Positions 17,191 to 24,232 of a stretch of 64,000 nucleotides of DNA are shown here, piece by piece (within the stretch, counting starts at the first letter, position 1; each line of letters opens with the position of its first letter). A model generated the notes under the pieces. That model ran no database searches. It had not been told where the DNA came from and was given only the letters and a program-made list of their open reading frames with translations. A program made the translations under genes and the position numbers. Origin of the DNA: Saccharospirillum sp035704555 (GTDB lineage: Bacteria; Pseudomonadota; Gammaproteobacteria; Pseudomonadales; Natronospirillaceae); assembly GCA_035704555.1 (NCBI GenBank), contig DASSWT010000226.1, positions 1 to 64,000 on the forward strand. Direction: 5' to 3'.

Positions 17191-18699
17191 ATGAAGACCT
17201 CCTTACAACTGAAAATGAGCCAGCAGCTGACGATGACGCCTCAGCTGCAACAAGCCATTCGCCTGCTGCAACTGTCGACTCTGGATCTGCAACAGGAGAT
17301 ACAGGAGGCACTCGAAAGCAACCCCATGCTCGAAGTCCGCGAAGACGTCGATGATGGCGGCGCCGGCGATTCGAAAAACAGCCAGTCGATTGACCAGAAA
17401 GCTACCAGCGACGCGGAAAACACCACGAACTCAAACGACACCGACCACCGCGAACTGGAAATCGCCGAGCACATACCGGACGACCTGGCGGTCGACAGTT
17501 CCTGGGACGACATCTACACCCACGCCCCCACCAGCCATGGTCTGCCTTCCGGTGACGACGACTTCAACTTCGAAAATGTCTACGGCACCACCGATTCACT
17601 CTGGGATCACCTGAACTGGCAGCTCAATCTAACCACCATGACCGAGCGCGACCGGCAAATCGCCGAGAGCATCATCGAAAGCGTCAATGCCGAGGGCTAC
17701 CTGTCGTCGAGCATGGACGATATTTTCGAAGGCCTGACGGCGCATATGGCGAACGACGATGATCCGCTGGAAATAGATGAAGTCGAAGCGGTACTGCACC
17801 GCGTTCAGCATTTCGATCCGCCCGGCGTCTGTGCCCGTGACCTGGCCGATTGTCTGACCATTCAGCTAAACCAGATGAGTGACGACACGCCCTGGCGTGA
17901 CGCCGCCCTAAGCGTGGTCAACAACTATCTGGATCTGCTCGCCTCGCGCGATTACAGCCAGCTGATGCGCAAATCCAAACTCAAGGAACCTGAATTACGC
18001 GACGTCATCGCGCTGATTCAGAGCCTCAACCCCCGGCCCGGCAACCAGATCGAAAGCGGTAAAGACGAGTACGTGGTGCCGGATGTCATCGTTCGCAAAG
18101 ACATCAAGAACAATCGCTGGCTGGTTGAGTTGAACCCGGAAATCGCCCCCAAACTGAGAGTCAATGCGTCCTATGCGTCCATGGTCAAACGGGCCGATTC
18201 GAGCAGCGACAACACCTATTTGAAAGACCATTTGCAGGAAGCGCGCTGGTTCATCAAAAGCCTGATGAGCCGTAACGAAACCCTGTTGAAAGTAGCCACC
18301 AATATTGTCGAACACCAGCGTGGTTTTCTGGAATATGGTGAAGAGGCGATGAAACCCCTGGTACTGCACGACGTCGCAGAAGCGGTCGAGATGCACGAAT
18401 CAACAATCTCACGGGTTACAACGCAAAAATACATGCACACGCCACGCGGCATCTTTGAGCTGAAATACTTTTTCAGCAGTCACGTCAGTACCGACAGTGG
18501 CGGCGAAGCATCCAGCACCGCCATTCGCGCCATTATCAAGAAACTCGTTGCGGCGGAAAACCCGCGCAAACCACTGAGCGATTCAAAGATCGCAACGCTG
18601 CTGGGAGACAAGGGCATACAGGTGGCACGTCGCACCATCGCCAAGTACCGTGAAGCCATGATGATTCCTCCGTCAAATGAGCGTAAACGACTGATCTAA
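17191..18699 (+). CDS. rpoN: RNA polymerase sigma-54 factor RpoN
   Basis: Alternative sigma factor recognising -24/-12 promoters activated by enhancer-binding ATPases. Region I is the Gln-rich activator-interaction segment (residues 1-48, SQQLTMTPQLQQAIRLLQLS), and region II is acidic (about 50-115). The C-terminus carries the DNA-binding RpoN box VARRTIAKYREAM. The 502 residues are typical. It lies between lptB and the hpf-ptsN-rapZ-npr nitrogen-PTS genes. Confidence 0.97.
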   Translation: MKTSLQLKMSQQLTMTPQLQQAIRLLQLSTLDLQQEIQEALESNPMLEVREDVDDGGAGDSKNSQSIDQKATSDAENTTNSNDTDHRELEIAEHIPDDLAVDSSWDDIYTHAPTSHGLPSGDDDFNFENVYGTTDSLWDHLNWQLNLTTMTERDRQIAESIIESVNAEGYLSSSMDDIFEGLTAHMANDDDPLEIDEVEAVLHRVQHFDPPGVCARDLADCLTIQLNQMSDDTPWRDAALSVVNNYLDLLASRDYSQLMRKSKLKEPELRDVIALIQSLNPRPGNQIESGKDEYVVPDVIVRKDIKNNRWLVELNPEIAPKLRVNASYASMVKRADSSSDNTYLKDHLQEARWFIKSLMSRNETLLKVATNIVEHQRGFLEYGEEAMKPLVLHDVAEAVEMHESTISRVTTQKYMHTPRGIFELKYFFSSHVSTDSGGEASSTAIRAIIKKLVAAENPRKPLSDSKIATLLGDKGIQVARRTIAKYREAMMIPPSNERKRLI

Positions 18700-18862
18700 A
18701 TCAACTGATTGAGCTGACCCAAGCTTGAAAGCGGTCGGCGCAAGCGCCAAATTCTGTATTAGGAGCTAGACTGAAAGAGGCAAAGGGAAACCGGATAGAA
18801 TTGCCCTGCTGACATCCATCGCAACGGATGCTGCAGATCCATCACTGCAAGAGGAGCGGACT

Positions 18863-19168
18863 ATGCAAGTCAACATCAGTGGTCACCATGTGGAAGTTAC
18901 CGAAGCACTGAACGACTATGTCGGTCAGAAACTGGACCGGCTGGAACGACACTTCGACCAGATTGGCAATGTACAAATCACCCTCAGTGTTGAAAAACAG
19001 CGGCAAAAGGCCGAAGCTTCACTCAACATCAAGGGAGCCCAGATTCATGCGGACTCTGAACACGATGACTTGTATGCCGCGATCGATATGATGGCGGATA
19101 AACTGGACCGTCAACTGCTCAAGCACAAAGAGAAGACAGTTGATCGAATGCACGGGAATTCACGTTAA
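18863..19168 (+). CDS. hpf: Ribosome hibernation promoting factor, short form
   Basis: Binds the 30S subunit in stationary phase and promotes 100S dimers, together with Rmf where present. The 101 residues show the HPF/YfiA fold pattern: MQVNISGHHVEVTEALNDYV, ERHFDQIGNVQITLSVEK and HDDLYAAIDMMADKLDRQLLKHK. It lacks the C-terminal dimerisation domain of long HPF. A 163-base gap after rpoN could hold its own promoter, though I see no clear one. A GAGGAG Shine-Dalgarno precedes the ATG. Confidence 0.95.
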   Translation: MQVNISGHHVEVTEALNDYVGQKLDRLERHFDQIGNVQITLSVEKQRQKAEASLNIKGAQIHADSEHDDLYAAIDMMADKLDRQLLKHKEKTVDRMHGNSR

Positions 19169-19170
19169 TC

Positions 19171-19626
19171 ATGATACCTCTGGACCAAGTCCTGACCGCC
19201 GAACGCGTCTTTACCGGCACGTTCGGTGCCAGCAAAAAACGGGTACTGCAAACTCTGGCGGAGCGTCTTGCCAATGCAGTGCCAGGCGTCACCGAGCTTG
19301 ATCTGTTCGATCAGTTAATCGCCCGGGAGCGGCTTGGTTCAACTGGTCTGGGGCAGGGCATTGCCCTGCCCCACTGCCGCCTCGCTAATATCGACCGTCC
19401 TGTCGCTGCACTGGTGAAACTGGATGAAGCGGTCGATTTCGAATCACCGGACCGTCAACCCGTCGACCTGATGTTTGCACTGGTGGTACCCGAAACCGCC
19501 ACCGACGAGCATCTGCAATTGCTGGCCGCCGTGGTTGAACGCTTTAACGATACCGACACGGTGGCCGCCTTGCGCGATAGCCGGGATCCCGACGAACTGT
19601 ACCGGTTATTCTTCAAGGGATTCTGA
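19171..19626 (+). CDS. ptsN: PTS-Ntr EIIA component PtsN
   Basis: Regulatory EIIA of the nitrogen phosphotransferase system; its phosphorylation state modulates potassium transport and other targets. The phosphorylated His is in QGIALPHCRL near residue 66, and 151 residues is the usual size. The ATG lies 2 bases after the hpf stop. It precedes rapZ and npr. Confidence 0.95.
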   Translation: MIPLDQVLTAERVFTGTFGASKKRVLQTLAERLANAVPGVTELDLFDQLIARERLGSTGLGQGIALPHCRLANIDRPVAALVKLDEAVDFESPDRQPVDLMFALVVPETATDEHLQLLAAVVERFNDTDTVAALRDSRDPDELYRLFFKGF

Positions 19627-19631
19627 CCACC

Positions 19632-20510
19632 ATGGCGACCAATGCCACTCCATTCAGGCTGATTCTGATCAGCGGTCGTTCCGGCTCGGGCAAAAGTACC
19701 GTACTGAACGCGTTGGAAGACGCCGGTTTTAACTGCATCGATAATCTCCCCCCGGCCATGCTGCCCGAACTGGTGCGCTGGATGTCCGCCAGTAACGATC
19801 AGCCTAATACCGCTGTATGCATCGATGCACGGATGTCGCCTCAGGGGATCTCCCGCTTACCCGAGATTCTGGCGTCACTGCAAACCGATTTGGTTCCGGA
19901 AATCCTGTATCTCGATGCCGACGAAACCATCCTGCTGCAGCGTTTTTCGGCTACGCGTCGCAAACACCCGCTGACCGACCAGCACCGTTCGCTGGCGGAA
20001 GCCATTGCTCATGAAGCCCAGTTGCTGGCACCAGTAGCGGCGCTGTCGCAATTGAAGATAGACACCAGCAGTTTGTCGCTGCAGGAACTGCGCGACCAGA
20101 TTCGCAACCGGGTTATTCGCAAACCCCGGGGTATCGCCCTCCAGTTTTTGTCGTTCGGGTTCAAGCACGGCCTGCCCCGCGACGCCGACCTGGTGTTTGA
20201 TGTTCGTTGCCTGCCCAACCCTTACTGGGACAAATCCCTGCGGGTTTACACCGGGCGGGATGAGCCGATTCAGGCGTTTTTGCAGCGCGAACCGGCGGTC
20301 ACGGAAATGTTTGAAGACATTCGCCGGTTTATCGACCGTTGGTTGCGTCAGTACGAAGCCAACCAGCGGGCCTACCTCACCGTTGCCATCGGCTGTACCG
20401 GCGGGCAGCATCGCAGCGTTTACATTTGCGAACAACTCTATGGTACCTTCTCAGCCAAGCATCCAAGCGTTCAGATCAGACACCGGGACATGGGGCACGA
20501 CGAAGCGTGA
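19632..20510 (+). CDS. rapZ: RNase adapter / nucleotide-binding protein RapZ
   Basis: P-loop protein that in E. coli presents small RNAs (GlmZ) to RNase E and senses glucosamine-6-phosphate. Walker A SGRSGSGKST is near residue 14. The C-terminal half has the conserved FGFKHGLPRDADLVFDVRCLPNP and GCTGGQHRSVY stretches of the RNA-binding domain. The 292 residues are close to E. coli (284). Its TGA overlaps the GTG start of npr. Confidence 0.95.
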   Translation: MATNATPFRLILISGRSGSGKSTVLNALEDAGFNCIDNLPPAMLPELVRWMSASNDQPNTAVCIDARMSPQGISRLPEILASLQTDLVPEILYLDADETILLQRFSATRRKHPLTDQHRSLAEAIAHEAQLLAPVAALSQLKIDTSSLSLQELRDQIRNRVIRKPRGIALQFLSFGFKHGLPRDADLVFDVRCLPNPYWDKSLRVYTGRDEPIQAFLQREPAVTEMFEDIRRFIDRWLRQYEANQRAYLTVAIGCTGGQHRSVYICEQLYGTFSAKHPSVQIRHRDMGHDEA

Positions 20511-20776
20511 TTGACGAACAACTGACCATCATCAACAAGCTCGGCCTTCATGCACGGGCGGCGGCCAAACTGGTCGGCGTGGCCGGTCAGTTCGAAAGCC
20601 GTATTGTGCTGGTTAAGGAGGGCCGCGAGGCCGACGCCAAGAGCATTATGTCGGTGATGATGCTGGCGGCCAGTCAGGGCACCGAACTGAATGTGCAAAT
20701 TGAAGGCCCGGATGAATCCGAAGCCTGGGGGGCATTACTGACGCTGGTGCAAAATCGATTTGACGAGGCCGAGTAG
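20507..20776 (+). CDS. ptsO: PTS-Ntr phosphocarrier protein NPr
   Basis: HPr-like phosphocarrier between PtsP and PtsN. With GTG at 20507 (overlapping the rapZ stop as GTGA) the protein is 89 residues and begins with IDEQLTIINKLGLHARAAAK, placing the phosphorylatable His at position 15. The conserved Ser region is KSIMSVMMLAASQG. A longer in-frame start upstream would lie wholly inside rapZ and is rejected. Confidence 0.93.
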   Translation: MIDEQLTIINKLGLHARAAAKLVGVAGQFESRIVLVKEGREADAKSIMSVMMLAASQGTELNVQIEGPDESEAWGALLTLVQNRFDEAE

Positions 20777-20918
20777 GCTGTTTCACTGCCACTCTTGAGC
20801 CTTTTTCAAGACACGATGCCCGTTTAACCCCTTTATCCGTGTTTTAACCAGCGGCTACACTCTCTCCTACCCTTGCAAACCTCGCCTGCAGCCCAGGCTC
20901 AGCCCTCAGGGACGTTGT

Positions 20919-22277
20919 ATGGCCACTGCACAGAATCAGGATCAACTGGACCAACACCGCCTCACGCTCATCAATGCGCTCGATCAGGGCGATGCGGACC
21001 AGGTGCAGCGCCTCTGTGATGAGGAACTGGCCCCGGTCGAAATTGCTCACATCATGGAATCCACACCCGGGCGAGTGCGCGAATTGCTCTGGCAGTTTCT
21101 GGATGAAGACCAGCAGGGCGAAGTCCTGTCGCATCTGAACGACGACCTGCAGCAGGCGTTTCTGGGTCAGATGTCGGCCTACGAGATCCTGGAGACCACC
21201 CAGGATGTCGATCGCGACGACCTGGCCGATATGCTGCAACAGGTCTCACCCGAGCTGTCCAGTGAAGTGCTCGGCCTGATGCCACCGGAAGAGCGAGCCC
21301 GCGTTGAGGGCCTGCTGGCCTATCCGGAAGATACCGCCGGCGGCCTGATGAATACCGACGTCATCACTGTTCGGGCCGATGTCAGACTTGAGGCCGTGTT
21401 GCGCTACCTGAGACGACGGGAATTGCCCACTCAGTTGGATGCGCTCTGGGTGGTCGATCGCCAGTTTATCTACGTCGGCACCCTGCCCCTGGTAAAACTG
21501 CTGACCCACAGCCCGGATACCCGGGTTCGGGACATCATGGACAGCGACATCGAAGGCATACCCGCGACCACCGACGAAAACCAGGTCGCCCAGATCTTCG
21601 AGCGGCACGACCTGGTCTCTGCCCCGGTGATCAATGACGACGGCACTCTGCTGGGCCGAATCACCATCGACGACGTGGTCGATGTAATTCGGGATTCAGC
21701 CGACCACACCGTGATGAGCATGGCCGGCCTGGATGAAGACGAAGACACCTTCTCGCCCGTCATCAAAAGCAGCCGCAACCGCGCCATCTGGCTTGGCCTG
21801 AACATGGTCACCGCCTTCATTGCCGCTGCGGTGATGTCCCGCTTTGAAGCCTCCATTGCCCAGATCGTGGCCCTGGCTGTGCTCAGCCCGGTGGTTGCCA
21901 GCATGGGTGGCATTGCCGGCAGCCAGACGCTGACACTGATGATTCGCGGTATGGCCACCGGCCACATCAATCGGGACAATCTGCGCTGGCTGGTGCTCCG
22001 GGAGCTGGGCGTGGGCGCCCTGAATGGCCTGCTGTGGGCACTGGTGATCGGTTCTATCACCCTTTTCTGGTATAAAGACCCGTCTCTGGCCCTGGTTATA
22101 GGCGCTGCGATCACGATCAACCTGATCGTTGCGGTTCTGGCTGGTGCCACCCTGCCCTTTCTTTTAAAATCAATGAACATCGACCCGGCGCTGTCCGGCA
22201 GTGTTATTCTAACCACCATCACCGACGTGGTTGGTTTCCTGACCTTCCTCAGCCTGGCCACATTCTTTCTGCTTTGA
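20919..22277 (+). CDS. mgtE: Magnesium transporter MgtE
   Basis: Mg2+-gated channel of the inner membrane. It has a cytosolic N-domain (residues about 15-135), paired CBS domains (about 140-265) that sense cytosolic Mg2+, then five transmembrane helices (about 290-450). The pore signature SPVVASMGGIAGSQTLTLMIRG is present. The 452 residues are standard. It is followed at 33 bases by yjgA. Confidence 0.95.
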   Translation: MATAQNQDQLDQHRLTLINALDQGDADQVQRLCDEELAPVEIAHIMESTPGRVRELLWQFLDEDQQGEVLSHLNDDLQQAFLGQMSAYEILETTQDVDRDDLADMLQQVSPELSSEVLGLMPPEERARVEGLLAYPEDTAGGLMNTDVITVRADVRLEAVLRYLRRRELPTQLDALWVVDRQFIYVGTLPLVKLLTHSPDTRVRDIMDSDIEGIPATTDENQVAQIFERHDLVSAPVINDDGTLLGRITIDDVVDVIRDSADHTVMSMAGLDEDEDTFSPVIKSSRNRAIWLGLNMVTAFIAAAVMSRFEASIAQIVALAVLSPVVASMGGIAGSQTLTLMIRGMATGHINRDNLRWLVLRELGVGALNGLLWALVIGSITLFWYKDPSLALVIGAAITINLIVAVLAGATLPFLLKSMNIDPALSGSVILTTITDVVGFLTFLSLATFFLL

Positions 22278-22310
22278 CAACGGTCGGGCAGCCATCACCG
22301 TAGAGCGCTC

Positions 22311-22838
22311 ATGACGCACCCTGAAGAAGACGACAACATCGAATACGAACTGGTCAGCAAATCTGAAATGAAGCGGGAAATGCATCGCTGGCAGGCACTG
22401 GGTGAGCGCTTGCTCACGCTTCGCGCCGACCAGCTGGCTACTATCCCTATGACCGAGCGGCTGATCCAGGCGCTGGCAGAAAGCAAGCGGGTCACCCAGC
22501 GCGAAGCCCGTCGCCGCCATTTGCAATTGATCGGCAAGCTGATGCGCGACAACGACGTCGACGCCATTCGTGAAGCGGTCGACCGGCTCGACCCCAGCAG
22601 CGACGTCTACAAGCGCGATTTACAGCAAGCCGAAGTCTGGCGTGAGCGCCTGATCCGCAACGACAGCGCCGAAAGCGACTGGTTCGAGGCCTATCCGGAT
22701 ACCGACCGGCAACCCTTCCGGTCACTGGTGCGTGCGGCACGCAAGGAACAACCGGACGACCCGGCCGAACCCATTCGCGGCGGGAAAAACAGCAAACGCC
22801 TGCTGCGCTGGATAAAAGAGTCGCTGTCCGGAAAATAA
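22311..22838 (+). CDS. darP: Ribosome-associated protein YjgA (DarP)
   Basis: DUF615 family protein; E. coli YjgA/DarP associates with late 50S ribosomal precursors. The 175-residue helical, charged sequence has the family segments VSKSEMKREMHRWQALGERL and ALAESKRVTQREARRRHLQLIGKLMR. It lies 33 bases after mgtE on the same strand and just before the ECF sigma promoter. Confidence 0.92.
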   Translation: MTHPEEDDNIEYELVSKSEMKREMHRWQALGERLLTLRADQLATIPMTERLIQALAESKRVTQREARRRHLQLIGKLMRDNDVDAIREAVDRLDPSSDVYKRDLQQAEVWRERLIRNDSAESDWFEAYPDTDRQPFRSLVRAARKEQPDDPAEPIRGGKNSKRLLRWIKESLSGK

Positions 22839-22848
22839 CCTTTCACGG

Positions 22849-22874
22849 TGATCCGGTTGCCGGGTGCTGACGTA
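22849..22874 (+). promoter_or_regulatory. ECF11-type autoregulatory promoter
   Basis: TGATCC (22849-22854), exactly 16 bases, CGTA (22871-22874). This matches the promoter signature known for the RpoE/ChrR group of ECF sigma factors (ECF11, singlet-oxygen response). It lies 85 bases before the sigma start, as expected for autoregulation. Confidence 0.82.
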
Positions 22875-22958
22875 AATTGGCCTGAGACCCCATGTACAGG
22901 TTTAAAAATGTCAGCGGCCAATGTAATCTCGATACTTTCATCGAAAAAAGCACGCACT

Positions 22959-23537
22959 ATGACACAAACGAGCCAAAGCGCCGACGAGTGGGCCGATCTG
23001 CTCGAGGCGGTGGCCCGGCGGCAGGATACCAAAGCCTTTGAGGCTCTGTTCAAGCATTTTGCTCCCCTGATTAAAGCCTTTGCATTGTCCTCTGGTTTAC
23101 ACAGCCAGGGCGATCACCTGCCCGAAGAGCTGGTTCAGGACGTGATGCTCGCCATCTGGCGGAAATCGGCGTCCTACGACCGGCGCAAGGCGGCTCCTTC
23201 GACCTGGATTTTCACCATCGCCCGTAACCAGCGTATCGACATGTTGCGACGGCTCAACAAATACCGGGCCGATGTCTCCGCCGATGCGATCTGGGATCTG
23301 GAGTCCGACACTGAATTGTTCGGTGAAGTCCGTCAGTCGCGCATTCAGGACAAGGTGAAGGCGGGTCTCTGCGATCTTCCGGTCGATCAGCGCCAGGTAA
23401 TGGCCAAGGTCTTTCTGGAAGATAAAAGCCACCAGGAGGTTGCCGATGAAATGAAGCTCCCCCTGGGCACCGTCAAGAGCCGGGTTCGCCTGGCCATGAA
23501 GAAGATGAAACTTTCGTTAGAGGCACTCGATCTATGA
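22959..23537 (+). CDS. rpoE: ECF sigma factor, RpoE/ChrR group (ECF11)
   Basis: Group IV sigma factor expected to activate a photo-oxidative/singlet-oxygen stress regulon when released by ChrR. Region 2 is at about residues 25-95 (FTIARNQRIDMLRR) and region 4 at about 125-185 (DLPVDQRQVMAKVFLEDKSHQEVADEM, then LPLGTVKSRVRLAMKKM). ATG at 22959 gives 192 residues; an upstream GTG at 22848 lies in the promoter and is rejected. The stop overlaps the chrR start as ATGA. The gene name follows the Rhodobacter homologue. Confidence 0.9.
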   Translation: MTQTSQSADEWADLLEAVARRQDTKAFEALFKHFAPLIKAFALSSGLHSQGDHLPEELVQDVMLAIWRKSASYDRRKAAPSTWIFTIARNQRIDMLRRLNKYRADVSADAIWDLESDTELFGEVRQSRIQDKVKAGLCDLPVDQRQVMAKVFLEDKSHQEVADEMKLPLGTVKSRVRLAMKKMKLSLEALDL

Positions 23538-24175
23538 GTCAGTGGCACCCGCAACCCGATCAACTTGTGGAATTTGCAGCCGGTACCTGCCACACCGGCA
23601 TGAGTGTGGCGATCTCCGTGCACCTGCATTACTGCCCCCAGTGCCGCGCCGCGTTGAGCGAACTGGAAAGCGCGTCTGCGGTTCTGTTTGAACAACAGGC
23701 GGCGGTACCGGTCGACGATTCCACCTTTGAACAGCTGATGCAACGCATTCAGCATGAGCCAGCGGCTGAACCGGTAACCAAATCGGTCAATACCCGGTTC
23801 CCGAAAGCCCTGGCCAGTCTGATGCCCGAATCGCTGGAAAGCCTGGATTGGCGCCAGCCGATGAAAAACCTGCGCGTCAGCCACCTGATGACCGACGAAA
23901 GCGGGATGATTATTGGGTTGCACCACATGAAAGCCGGTGGTCGCGTACCCAATCACTACCACCGTGGTGAGGAAATCAGCGTGGTGCTGGAAGGCGGTTT
24001 TTCCGACCAGTTGGGGTCTTATGGCGTGGGTGATTTCATTCTGCGAACGCCGAGTGACACCCACTCACCGCGGGCCGACGCCCATGAAGACTGCCTGATG
24101 CTCTCGGTCGTGGCGGCCCCGGTCAAGTTAACCGGTCCGCTTGGCTGGCTGCTGAACCCCTTCCTGAAAGCCTGA
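23534..24175 (+). CDS. chrR: Anti-sigma factor ChrR (zinc-binding ASD plus cupin)
   Basis: Zinc anti-sigma factor that holds the upstream ECF sigma inactive. The N-terminal ZAS motif HLHYCPQC (H-x3-C-x2-C) is near residue 30. The C-terminal cupin domain (about 110-195) has PNHYHRGEEISVVLEGGF with the metal-binding His and Glu residues needed for the singlet-oxygen response. The 213 residues match the family. It is translationally coupled to the sigma gene (ATGA overlap). Confidence 0.93.
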   Translation: MSQWHPQPDQLVEFAAGTCHTGMSVAISVHLHYCPQCRAALSELESASAVLFEQQAAVPVDDSTFEQLMQRIQHEPAAEPVTKSVNTRFPKALASLMPESLESLDWRQPMKNLRVSHLMTDESGMIIGLHHMKAGGRVPNHYHRGEEISVVLEGGFSDQLGSYGVGDFILRTPSDTHSPRADAHEDCLMLSVVAAPVKLTGPLGWLLNPFLKA

Positions 24176-24202
24176 CCGGCAAGCAGTCAACATTACTTCT
24201 TT

Positions 24203-24229
24203 AAGCCCTGGCCCCGCCGGGGCTTTTTG
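24203..24229 (+). terminator. Rho-independent terminator after chrR
   Basis: GCCCC/GGGGC hairpin (24211-24223), optionally extended by AAGCCC pairing with GGGCTT, followed by TTTTTGGTTTT. It sits 30 bases after the chrR stop and just before the convergent D-lactate dehydrogenase gene. Confidence 0.85.
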
Positions 24230-24232
24230 GTT

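Noticed and set aside
18700..18862. Sigma-54 promoter before hpf
   Set aside because: No TGGCAC-N5-TTGC-type match in the rpoN-hpf gap.
20339..20776. Longer 145-codon version of the NPr gene
   Set aside because: The extra N-terminus lies inside rapZ; HPr homology begins at the GTG at 20507.
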